Positions 1 to 11,007 of a stretch of 64,000 nt of DNA are shown here, in pieces. A model generated the notes under the pieces. The model ran no database searches. It was not told the DNA's origin and saw nothing but the letters and a program-made list of their open reading frames with translations. Position numbers and translations under genes: made by a program. The stretch's first letter is position 1. Every line of letters begins with the position of its first letter. The DNA comes from Eudorina sp. 2006-703-Eu-15 (taxonomy: Eukaryota; Chlorophyta; Chlorophyceae; Chlamydomonadales; Volvocaceae). The stretch is taken from the NCBI GenBank assembly GCA_003117195.1, contig BDSI01000087.1, positions 344,561 to 408,560 on the forward strand, read 5' to 3'.

Positions 1-837
1 GCACGAAGTACCGCCGCTGCGCGCGAAATACGGTGCTGGCGCGGGTCAGACTGAAGCAGGCGGCGCTCCAGAAGAGAATGCATGTCAACCTTGGGATAAA
101 ACTCGCATGCATTTTTGCAAAGAGCTCTATCTAAATATCCTAAAGGAACTCGCTTGCGCATTAGGCTAGGCGATTTGACTAAAGCCTGACGTTGACTGGA
201 GCTGAGTCGATGCGATCAAGAGTGTGGTTAACTCCATCATTTCCAAATGCGTCGATTCGTAGATAGTACGAGGTGTCTAGACGGCAGGCGTACTGCTGGT
301 AGCATTCGACGTAACAAAATGAAAATGGCCTCCTTCGCAAATGGAAGGGTTACCTAAAGAACACAGACACCTGTGCCATGCATACCTTATATGTAATCTT
401 CCTGTATCATCATTCCATTTCACACTACGGCAATATCATAGGCATGCATCCTTAGCACAAATGACCTGGCACTTTATTACCTTCTCATTACTCTTGCTAA
501 ATTCAATCCATCGATGTCACGGCCAGCTGCAATCGCTTGGGGACGGTAGCAACGATGATGCCTTCCTTCGGCAGTGGCTTCGCACCACCAGAAAATTGGC
601 CTCACGGCAATTAGGAGAAGCCGATGTATCAATAAACAACGATAAGTTAGCGGTCATCGTGCTGCTGACAGACTTGGACCGTAAGGGTACGTGCAGTGGG
701 GCGGGTGAGGTGACGGACGCTGCAAGGGACGTTGACAGGGATCAACACTCCCTGACAACGCCCTGTGTAAGGCTGTCAACATGAGGGGAAGTTTGCAACT
801 GCGGTGTCTCCGACGCACCACTGGCAGCAACCGCCGC
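1..837. repeat. Upstream copy of a direct repeat carrying a duplicated first exon
   Basis: This copy matches 1390-2226 at a constant offset of 1389 bp, with no difference in the stretches I compared. It is cut by the window edge, so its true left end is unknown. Identity stops at 837/2226, after a shared CCGCCG. The 552 bp between the copies (838-1389) is single-copy. It contains the sequence just before the first gene plus a full copy of that gene's exon 1. A recent tandem duplication or an assembly duplication would both look like this. Confidence 0.95.
461..686 (+). pseudogene. Duplicate of exon 1 of the GT15-like gene, without its own downstream exons
   Basis: The stretch from the ATG to the GTACGT donor is the same as exon 1 at 1850-2075. 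It encodes the same signal-like N-terminus (MTWHFITFSLLLLNS...) and ends at the same AAGG|GTACGT splice donor. No copy of exon 2 (RDRLQILRTS...) lies between it and the second exon 1. It is therefore either a non-coding leftover or an alternative first exon spliced over the second copy to 2412. Because both exons end identically, the protein made would be the same. Confidence 0.6.
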
Positions 838-1389
838 AGCAGCAGTGGTCAACTCAGCGGTCAACAGTGTGGAACATGCTAACGGTGGACCCCGCGAGTC
901 AATCGGACATCACGGCTGGCGGACGATACCAGAATGGTTTACGACCGGGGAGTTGGGGTGGGTTGGGGTTAAATTGAAAAACGAAATTGGGGGGTGGGGA
1001 GGCTCAACCTGAACGGTGGATTTCGCATTCATGGACACGGCTTCGGTGGAGAAGTTATATGGAACTGGGCAGCGAGGTGGGGAGAAAGGATGATGAGGAA
1101 GGCATACCGGGATAGGGGAGGTGGTGTATTTGGCCACGATTACGGCACCGGGTGACTGTTCTTATATTAACGTACACAAACGGCACGAAGCCGCACAGGT
1201 GGCACTTTACCATGGACAATGTGCTGCGGTGCATCAGCGGTTTAGACTCAAGAAGCCGAGGTGGAGACGTGGTTCGTACAAAAGGGGTCAAAGGCTTTCG
1301 GAGATCATCCGAAACATCCGCCCGTTTCCTGTTCGATGGAGAAATACAGCAATCCGGCGTGGAAAGCAACGCACCATGCATCACGAGCG

Positions 1390-2226
1390 GCACGAAGTAC
1401 CGCCGCTGCGCGCGAAATACGGTGCTGGCGCGGGTCAGACTGAAGCAGGCGGCGCTCCAGAAGAGAATGCATGTCAACCTTGGGATAAAACTCGCATGCA
1501 TTTTTGCAAAGAGCTCTATCTAAATATCCTAAAGGAACTCGCTTGCGCATTAGGCTAGGCGATTTGACTAAAGCCTGACGTTGACTGGAGCTGAGTCGAT
1601 GCGATCAAGAGTGTGGTTAACTCCATCATTTCCAAATGCGTCGATTCGTAGATAGTACGAGGTGTCTAGACGGCAGGCGTACTGCTGGTAGCATTCGACG
1701 TAACAAAATGAAAATGGCCTCCTTCGCAAATGGAAGGGTTACCTAAAGAACACAGACACCTGTGCCATGCATACCTTATATGTAATCTTCCTGTATCATC
1801 ATTCCATTTCACACTACGGCAATATCATAGGCATGCATCCTTAGCACAAATGACCTGGCACTTTATTACCTTCTCATTACTCTTGCTAAATTCAATCCAT
1901 CGATGTCACGGCCAGCTGCAATCGCTTGGGGACGGTAGCAACGATGATGCCTTCCTTCGGCAGTGGCTTCGCACCACCAGAAAATTGGCCTCACGGCAAT
2001 TAGGAGAAGCCGATGTATCAATAAACAACGATAAGTTAGCGGTCATCGTGCTGCTGACAGACTTGGACCGTAAGGGTACGTGCAGTGGGGCGGGTGAGGT
2101 GACGGACGCTGCAAGGGACGTTGACAGGGATCAACACTCCCTGACAACGCCCTGTGTAAGGCTGTCAACATGAGGGGAAGTTTGCAACTGCGGTGTCTCC
2201 GACGCACCACTGGCAGCAACCGCCGC
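1390..2226. repeat. Downstream copy of the direct repeat
   Basis: This is the second copy of the repeat that begins the window. It holds the upstream region, exon 1 and the first part of intron 1 of the GT15-like gene, which continues into unique sequence after 2226. Confidence 0.95.
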
Positions 2227-5200
2227 CGGTTTGCGTTGACCTGTCATTAAATCCCGGGGAATCATGGGTTTCCGGGCTGCATGCCCTGAGCCCTTCGCCT
2301 TGTATCATATTAGATATCAATCGGCAACCCCTGACACTGACCCACCAGAGCGATGGGATGACGCTACCGCCCCCTGACCTTGCTGTGTCCTCGCTTTCTG
2401 TTCATCCACAGACAGGGACCGGTTGCAAATCCTGCGGACATCTCTGGAGCTGTGCGAACGCAACCTTTTTCAGAAAACTCCTTCCAAATTCTATGTGTTC
2501 ACCTTCATGCACCAGGTAAGGTTTGGGGGGCCATGCTGGAGGTCAACCGCGCGACAGACGCTGCGCACAGTTCACCGTGCCTGGATCTCCAGACATGGGC
2601 CGTGGCAGGTCATCAGAGGTTCACCCGGCGTGGTGCAGAACTGTGCAGGCCTGCGTGCGTGTGGATGCGACCGACGTGCCCTGCCATGTTCAGCCCTGTA
2701 CGGGCGACCCAGATCGGCTGGCTGACCCAATTCGGGGCTGACCCACATCAGGAACACGCCCCAGCGCGTGCCTGATGACTGTCCTCGTATCGGCACATGC
2801 GCCGGTGGCGGGAGGCGTGGCAACCCGCCGCGACCCAGATCGCACTTGCAGGCAGGCGTAGCCCCCCGCCCAGCGCCACTCATGTAGTGGTTCTGGGGAC
2901 ATCGATCACATGACTGATCGTGTTTGTGGGTGGGTCGGAACCCACATGGTCATTTCGCAGCCCGGAGGTTATCTGCATGCTTGCATCGCCATGTGCCGTG
3001 CCGGAGACTACTCGTCGCAGTCCGCTGGCTGCCCCTGCAACCCCGACGTGGCTGCCCCCACATGGCGGCACCCTCTTGGCACGACTAAACATCACCGACC
3101 TTCCGTCGCACGCCCACTGCCCCGGACCCGGGCCCAGACCAAGGCCCGGTTGTGAAGGGTTGTTGTACCTTCAGAGCCTGCGAAGCGTCCTGCAGCTTAG
3201 AAAGCATTCGGTGTGCCGTTGTGCTTCACTCTTGGCTCTGCGGAACGCTGGGGGACTCGATTTTCTTCAATGTACCTAAGTTTCCCTGATCTCGTGGGTC
3301 GGATCGCAGGCATCGCGGCGTTGTGCTTTGGCGCTCTCTTTTTTACATCGCGTCCCTTTGCCTCTTGCCGCGCCGCGCTTGCTATCGTTATCGCTTGTCC
3401 TCCATCGCCTACCCCCATCCCCTACACCTGCCGCCTGCGACTGTGTCCCCTGCCCTGCGCCCCTGCCCCTGTCCGCTGCCTGCGTGTCGCAGGTGGGGTA
3501 CATCATCGAGGGGCTGGGTGACATGATGAAACCCCACGTGGCGGTGCTGCCGCTGCTCAACAGCACCTGGACGGTGCCGCACATCGCCAACAACCACAGC
3601 CACTGGCACTCCTTCCAAACCGCCAATTACCGGATCATGGGCGACTGGCGGCTGTCCTTCATGCCCAGCTTCGCGCGGGAGATGGGCCACCGGTGCGGCG
3701 GGATAGGGGAGGGGCGAGGCGAGGCAGTCCCAGACAGGGCTTGGTGAAGGGGTGTCCGGGACAGGATGTGTTTGTTCGTTCCTCTGGACGGTTGGGTCGC
3801 CGTCGGTCAGTAAGTACATGCTGGGTTCCGTTCACGCGCGCAGATACCTGATGCAGTTGGACGACGATTCGTACATCTTGGGCCCCGTTCCCTACAACCT
3901 GGTCCGACTATTTGACAGCCGGGGCTACCTTTTGGGAGCCCGTAACGTGCACCGCGACCCGCTGATCGTTACCTGGGGGCTGCCTGAGCTGGCCCGGTAC
4001 TTCATCGTCACGCGCAAAATCGTGCCGGCCACGCTCTTCGACTTCTGCGACCCGCCAAACATAAAGGGGCTGCACTCGGAGTTCAAGCGCGCGGTAGGGC
4101 TGGTCGTGCTGCTGCGTTAAGAGGGGTGTTGCAAGTGTATAAAGATTTGAGGGTCAGGGGCGTCTGGGGCGAAGGAGAGCGGGCAGGGCCGGGGCCACGG
4201 CAAATCCTGCATAGAGGTTAATCTCTGAGGGCCACAGCCAGCGGGCGTCTTGGGGTTAACTTGGAACAAGAGGGGTCTTGGGGTGGGCATCCGAGCGCGG
4301 GCGGCCACCGGTGCTTCGTGAAGGACATACATGGTTGTTGGCTCAAGGGTTTGGAGGTCTTTTGGGCACGTCTATCGAGGGACAGCCGCGGGAGCGGGAA
4401 GCGGAGGGGCGGGCCGGCAGGGGCTGCATGCATAAGACAACACACGCGCTTGCCCCGCATGACGCCAAGGGGGCAACATCCCCCGGTTACGTACCCGCCC
4501 GCCCGCCCGCCCGTCCCCCTGGCTCACCGCCGTTGATAGAGGCTGGAGGAGGGCGAAATGGCCAAGGAGGCGATCGATAGGTTGGAGAAGCTGGATATCC
4601 CCCACGGAGGCTGGAACCGCACCATCCTGTTCGGCAACTGCGTCATGTACAGCCTGGACTGGTACTTCAGCACTGAGGTGGGGAGGGGCGCGGGTTCGCC
4701 CTCTTGGTGAACATGAGAGGGGCGCGGCGGCGGGGCAGGGCGCCGTCGATGTGCTAGTACGGTAGTAAGCACGGCAGAAGGAGCCACCTCGGGCGTACGG
4801 TAACGCATAGGGACCAACATGTATTGTTATCAAGGGTTTAGGGTTTAGGGTTTCAACATGTATTGTTATCAAGGGCAGAGACCAAGAGGTTTCACGAAAA
4901 CGGTACAGCAAGGCGGGAGCTGCGCTGGTGAGGAGTGGCGGCTTTCCCCCCATTTCCCTCCCCCGGTTACCTACAAACTGAATGAGTGGATGAGCGTTAC
5001 AGCGGACCCCAACAAGGGATCAACGGTGTATACAACCTGCCATCCCCTCGACGGTCGAACCGTCGCCCTTGGCAGCATCGCAGTCTGCAAATGTCTACCA
5101 ATTTCCTATACCCCCATTTCCGTTCCCCGGTTACCCACAAGCTGCCACCTCCCCCCCCCCACGGTCCAGGTGCACCACTTCGTGCAGCTGTGCCGCGCCA

Positions 5201-5361
5201 CCGGCGGCGCGTTCGCATACCGCTGGAACGAGCAGGGCGTGCTGGCCATGCTGTGGCAGATCTTTGTCCCCAGGAGCAAATTCATCTTGTTCTCCTTCCC
5301 GTATCAGCACCGCATCAACTACACCACGGCGCTAGAGCTCGCGATGAAGTACAGGGGGTGA
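1850..5361 (+). CDS. GT15 (Kre2/Mnt1)-like glycosyltransferase, secretory pathway
   Basis: Six exons: 1850-2075, 2412-2515, 3493-3692, 3844-4093, 4540-4677, 5170-5361. All phases match, giving 369 aa and a TGA stop. The protein starts with a hydrophobic signal or anchor (MTWHFITFSLLLL), fitting a Golgi type II enzyme. The order of blocks follows the GT15 alpha-1,2-mannosyltransferase fold: LAVIVLLTDLDRKDRDRLQ (start of the Rossmann part), HVAVLPLLNSTWTVPH, the NYRIMG block, YLMQLDDDSYI (about residues 178-188), a GNCVMYSLDWYFST block, then GGAFAYRWNEQGVLA (about 318-332). GT15 enzymes usually carry an EPD-type metal site where this protein has LDDDS, so its donor or acceptor may differ. An in-frame ATG at 1730 would add 40 residues, but the ATG at 1850 gives a clean signal sequence. 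Family assignment is from motif order only. The final TGA overlaps a GGTGAGG that could also act as a donor. Confidence 0.62.
4815..4875. repeat. Interstitial TTTAGGG telomere-like tract with duplicated flanks
   Basis: A 22-bp sequence occurs at 4815-4836 and again, unchanged, at 4854-4875. Between them lie 17 bp of TTTAGGG repeats, and both 22-mers end in AAGGG so the register runs on. It sits in intron 5 of the GT15-like gene. TTTAGGG is the telomere unit of land plants and several volvocine algae. Confidence 0.85.
5051..5115 (+). repeat. Repeat A copy 1 (intron 5 of GT15-like gene)
   Basis: Slightly diverged copy of the dispersed intronic repeat. It has a GACGGTCGAACCGTCGC region, a GGCAGCATCGCAGT block and then TGTCTACCAATTTCCTATAC followed by a C-run. 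It lies about 55 bp before the acceptor at 5169. Confidence 0.85.
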
Positions 5362-8300
5362 GGACCCGCGCCGCCGGCCAGGCGGCCGCGGAGTGACGGG
5401 GCCGCCGCGGACGGCCAGTGGGGTGGGGCGAGGACCCGCGGGGGTGACCTGTTGGTTGAGGGCTCCTGTCTTTGCTGCAGCAAGCGGCGCCGCCGCGGGG
5501 CGGGACCCCCCGCGCGTCACCTAGGTGAGTCAAATTCTATCGGAGCAAGCGACGGCACTGGCAAGGGCCTGGGGCAAAAAAGACTCTCCCGTTTGCCGCG
5601 TCGGGGTGGCCGGCCGAGGGGAGGGGAGGTCATCCGCACGGCATCCGGAGTGACCGGCGGAGGACGGAGCGGACCGCAGCGCGGTCAAGCGATTTCGGCG
5701 GGCTTGGCAGGGCGTGTGTGGCTGCCGACGCGGCATTGGGGACTCGCAGTGTCGGAGATTGCTAGCTGCAGTGGAGGCTGCTCGCTGTGTCACACACCCA
5801 AAAGGAATGTCACCGGAAAGTGAGTGGGCGCGCAGCAACTGACCGAATATGTGTCGACGTCTTTGAGCTACTGGATTATCGGCCAGATAGGAGCTGGAGA
5901 AAGAGAATAGGAGCTGGAGAAAGAGGAAGGCCCGAGCCAGGGGCGCCCCCGAGTGCTCCGCGGGGAGGGCTGCGGGACCGCAGGTGCGGCCTCTGATTTG
6001 GGGGTGGTGGGCGCTGTATGGGAAGGGGGCGTTTGGGAAGGACTGACGCAGGGCATATGTGGGTCGCAGCCCGTGCCCAGCCGCGCACCATGCCCCGTGT
6101 CGTGCAAGTGCCGTACACGTACGTACACATGTCGGGGCAACTGATCTCCCTGAGCGGGAGAGGGGGATGTAAGTGTGGATTGCCATGTCGGGAGTGCGGC
6201 GAGGTGGTGTGCGACTTGGTGTGGGGTGGGGTAGGGTAGGTACGGGTAGGGTACGTGGGGTGTGGTTGGGGTTCCGCGAGGTGGGTCGCGTTGATGACGG
6301 CGATTGCCTCTGTGGCTGTCCGTGCGTCGGCGCGCTGCGGGGGCACGGCGGGGACCACCATGCCCATTTTTCGATTCGCACAATTATGAAGAGCAGAAGC
6401 ATAGCTGTGTCGCTGTGTGGTTGATCAAAAACTGTGTGCCTCTCTGCATGTTTAGCGAGAGTTGTGTCTGAGTGTCTAGAAGCGGAACTGAGCTGTGTGT
6501 GTGTCCTTCGGTTGAGAGTCAAGCAACGTGCGCGGCTCGTAAGGGCCGTAGTTGCGCCCAGGGGTGTGTGTGTGTTTAGATAAGAGATCCGCCCGACCCA
6601 AACCACGTGTGTGTGAGTTAATCAGCGGGCAAGGCAGGAGTGCTGTGATAGGCAACGCGCGCAGCTGCCTCCACGAGCGTGTGTGCATGCAGTTCGCGTG
6701 GAGTGCCGCCCGGCCCACCGTGTCGGTGTTAATGAGTTCGTTCGCTCGCAAGAGCTGAGCCGCTTGACTGCGTGCTCGCGGGATGGGCACGCGTTGTGTC
6801 GCCCCCGTGGACGCGGTGCTGGGCGGCTGTTCAGCGACGAACACCCTCCCGCGGTTGCGTGAGTCAACGACCTAATGGTTTGACGCCGCCTCGGCCAGCG
6901 GCCGACGGGGGCGCGCGCAGTGCACAGTTTCTTTGAGGGCCTTGAAGCCTGCTTGTGTCGAGAAGACATACGGTATCGCGTGGATGTGGCGAGGGGCGCG
7001 CTGTGTGCGTGGCTCAAAAGACCAGTTTCCCGGTGTCCTGGCTGGTGGCTACCCTGGAGCCGCCGACTTGCACTGCATGAACTTATACGGCGCGGCCGCG
7101 TGGTGCTGTTTTGAAGCCACAGCAGCGAAATTACAGCATTTGGAAGCTCACTGGCGGGTTTGAATTGCCGTACAAGGTGCGGAGGTCTGGTCCGTTTTCA
7201 GGACGCGCTTGCCGTATCTCCTACGGGGCGACGCCGGGGAGAAAGGAGGGTGTGGCGTCGCAAGATAGACATGCACGGGACGGGTACGACGGGCGCCTAG
7301 AGGTCGGTTCGGCCGGTCTTGCGATGAGGCGGCGCCCCGCCTGGCCCGACCGGCGACTCGGATCTGAGAGAAGACGTTGCGGGCCGGCGCACTCATCAAG
7401 GCATGCGGGACTGTGCGGGAGGCACGGCAGGTCGTGGGCAGGGCATGACAAGCCTTGAAAGGCCACAGAGGGTAGAGGCGACAGTGTCCGTGCCATGTAT
7501 GTCTGACAGGAGTGCATATGACGCAGGCCAAGGGCAGCTATCCCCGCCCCGTGCGTTTGGCAGGACTGGTGGCACTGGACCGGTGCGGCGAGGACCATCA
7601 AAACGATGTCTTTGCTTGCTGGGGCCCTGGCCAGACGTGGCTGCCGGTGAGTGCCGACAACGGGGTTCCGGGCGCGCTGCGCTGTCACGGATGTAGCCGG
7701 TGGCGTGTGTGGAAACGTGGAGTCGTTTTAACGCCGGAAACGGGGACCCGGTGTTGATGCGTCATGGACCGCGACTTTGGGGGCGCATTGGGCGGTGGAC
7801 CCGTCAGGATCATCGCGGTCCTTCCCTCCGGCACGTCCGAATCACACAGCGATGTTTGGGGATAAATAAATCCAACCCAACCTCGACCCAACCCAACTCA
7901 AGGGGGGGGGGAGGGGTTGTGGCAGTGTGAGCGGCCGACGCGACCGTCCGAATCCAAAGTCACCGGTGTTTGTGTTATACCGTACAGGGGGAAAACTTCG
8001 CGCGCGACTCGGCACCTGTTCGTAACTTGTGCGGTACTTGACGACGCATCCGGCACTGCAAAGCATGTTTGGCGGCGTTCCCTCCGTGGTGGTGGTCTTG
8101 GGTACCAGGCGGCCAGGAAGCGGTGGCGTGGCCGCTCTGCCGTCGTGTATTGACTCGTAGGTCGTCGCGTGCAGTGCTGCGAGAATCGATGAAGCATTTG
8201 CAGCCGGGTCGGGGTTAACGTTCGGATGGCCTCATTGATTTCTACTAAAACATCATCCAGGGGGGACAAACCACGCACCTAGCTCGCGACGACGCCTTGG

Positions 8301-11007
8301 TGCTCCCGGTTGGCGGGCGAGACGCCGCAGGACAGCTGCGGTGTGGGCTTGTGCCCCGGTCCGCGTGTGGAGGCTGTCCGGTGCACGGCTGGTGGCGCGG
8401 AGAATTCGTCTAGCAGTGTGCGGTTAGCGAGGCGGCTGCGGCTGTCACCGAATGACCCTAGCGGGGTCCACTGTAAGTCGGTAACGTGATTCGCCCAGAT
8501 GCTGGGGTCGTATGGGCGGAGATGCCACCTCGCCGCAAGCCCGCAGGAGCCCTCCAGATGTCCAGAATGGTGATGTGATGGGTGGAAGAGCCTGGGCTTT
8601 CACCTACGAGGGAAGGATCATTGGGTGCGGCCCCGAGCTGGGGTCTGTCTGCTGGAAATTCCAGTCGTGCCCTGGATCAAACGCGACAAGTCTGGAAGCA
8701 CTGCCGGCTTCTGCTTCTGCTGCAATAACAGCGCCTCAACCGACTCATGAATCCCCCCGTGCGAACCGGCAGTTGGCAGGGTCATAGCGATTCTGCCTGC
8801 CTGAGGTTCACGGCCGGGGCCATGAGCCCGAGCTCGACCGACATCTGCGAGCACCGTAATGTACAACGCGCAAGGGTGCCTCCGATGTCTTCCGCGCGGA
8901 CGCAGGTCCTCGAAACACTGTTCCGTCCTGGCTGCTGCGCCGTGGCAGGGATATGGCACCAAGGGCGCGCACTTCCAGGAATGAACATTTGCAGTCCTTC
9001 CTTGGTGGACACGGACTAAGTGGCTTGCAGTTTTAAGGCCGTGGCTATAACCTGTGCAGGACTAGTGCCGGCTGGTATCCGTATTGGAACCATGTTGCAG
9101 CTCCTATTGACACACGTCATGGATTGGTCCCCCAGCAGCACCGGCCTGGCGCTACACTGTCGACAAAGTTGTGCGTTTGTCCACGCCGAGTGAGCGTGCC
9201 CTGTGCCGCAAACATAAGGACAGCAACGATCCGGGGTCCGCTGTAACATCCTTAATAATAACGATCATTCACCCGACAAGACTCTATATGTCTTGATTCG
9301 TGGAATTATGTCACTTATTTCGCGACATCGTCCCATGGCGCAGGCGTAACACTGCCCTTATTCCGCAATGCCCCGGCTGACCCTCGGAAGTGCACTTTCT
9401 AGGGTTCTCCTCTTCACCGATGCACAGGTAAAGCTTATTATTGCCATGTTAATTCTTGTCAACATGCCAGGGTGTGTCAATTAGAGAACGTCATTACGCA
9501 GTTGTTTTCTGAAGGAAGGTTGGCACCTGTTGGCAGGACAGCTTGGCGGTATACGGTAATCCATTGAACCTGCTTTGGGGCAAGGCTGACCGCCAAAAGA
9601 CTAAATGTTTTACAAGATCAATGTGACGAGCAGCTTCATATCGTGTCACGGCTGCAAGTTCGCCGACTAGCCCAACGCGGCCCAACTAGCCCCGTCGGGA
9701 GGCGTCGGGATGTTTACCTAATTTCTTGATCAGATCTGACCGAATCTGACCGATTGGCAGTTGTTAATAGCAATCACAACCATACAAGCGCTTGTGCAGA
9801 GCCCAGAGCAGTCCCTGGAGAAACCCGAGCGTTCCGCACCACCGAGCAGGGACACCGGAAGGCACCTGACCCGCGGAGGCGCAAGTCCTGTTCCGCAAGG
9901 TTTCGCGACACAACATTTATGCAGTGATGTCATCTGGTGACGCTCATATATAAATAAATTGGCGGTTACTTTTCATGCACAAACAGCATGTTCGGACAGC
10001 TGTCGTAAACTCTGATTGCTGTCGCTACCGGCTCAACTCGCGTCCCGTTCAATATTTTCGCTGTAAATATAGGATATTAAATTCAATAAAATTTTATAAG
10101 AAAATTGAGAATACGACCCCGGTCAGGCTTCGGTAGCCGGAGCCGGAGTTCGCTACCCGTGCAATGAAGTGCCGCGCACCTCACGGTACTAAGCCGACGC
10201 ACACTACAATCATTTTTCAAACAAATACTTTCAAGATTAATATTTCATGTGTGATACCGGCACTGGACAGTCCGGTCTGGACGCTATTCGTCATGGCTTC
10301 AGTAACGCCCTGCATACCCACCCCCAGCATGACATTATATTCTGGAAAACCTGGTTGATTTATTGTGTTATTAATTACCTGATATTCATGTGATCATTCA
10401 TATTTGCCTATGCACTGGGCTGCATGCGCCCACCGCGTCTTATCTGCACCTGACTAAGGTTCGCAATTAAAGGTTTTCCATTCAAGGGATTAGTTAAATG
10501 GGATACAGTGCTACCTGTAATTTACATTCGTATAAATATCAAGAGTATGTTGGCCAGGCGTGGCCGGGCAACAGGGCGCCCGCCGCTGCTCGACATCACT
10601 CTTGCGTGCTATTGTTGGCAAGGGCAGTCAGTCTCGTACAATTAAGTACCCCACTTAGCTCCTGCATTGACACCTACATAACCATTTGCGTGATTATCTA
10701 CCGTGAGCACTATTAGGTTTACGTCGTGAGGTACTGCGCATCGTCCCTTCGGGGTAACGACCTACACGGTAACCACCCGAAGCTGCTAGCGGGCTGCAAG
10801 CTTCCGCCAAAAAACGCGGCCTTGATTCACGCGACTTACAGCAGCCAATCTTCGTGGCATATGGTCGAATAGTCTCAGGTCAGCTTTGGCGGCAGCATTT
10901 GATGTGGCCCCGTCGGGGGTGGAAGCATTGACTGCCCATCCATCTCAAACGGGTCGCCTACCTCCAACAATCCCACCAGCGACGGCTTATCACGCAATTT
11001 GGGAGCG
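5362..11007. other. Stretch without a confident gene
   Basis: A short duplicated AGGAGCTGGAGAAAGAG lies near 5888-5930. A repeat-B-like patch with GT runs and CCGCCCGACCCAAACC lies near 6430-6620. Runs of CCAACCCAA lie near 7870. From about 9250 to 10900 the DNA is clearly more AT-rich than the rest of the window. Short open frames at 7512-7757 and 8512-8787 have protein-like composition, but I see no recognisable domain or splice-linked neighbours. Confidence 0.6.
6168..6172 (+). terminator. Candidate TGTAA poly(A) signal of the GT15-like gene
   Basis: TGTAA is the usual polyadenylation signal of Chlamydomonas-type algae. This one is about 800 nt after the stop at 5361, a normal 3' UTR length for the group. 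A five-base match is weak evidence alone. Confidence 0.25.

Noticed and set aside
4837..4853. True chromosome end at the TTTAGGG tract
   Set aside because: Only about two and a half units, and the gene continues in phase on both sides.
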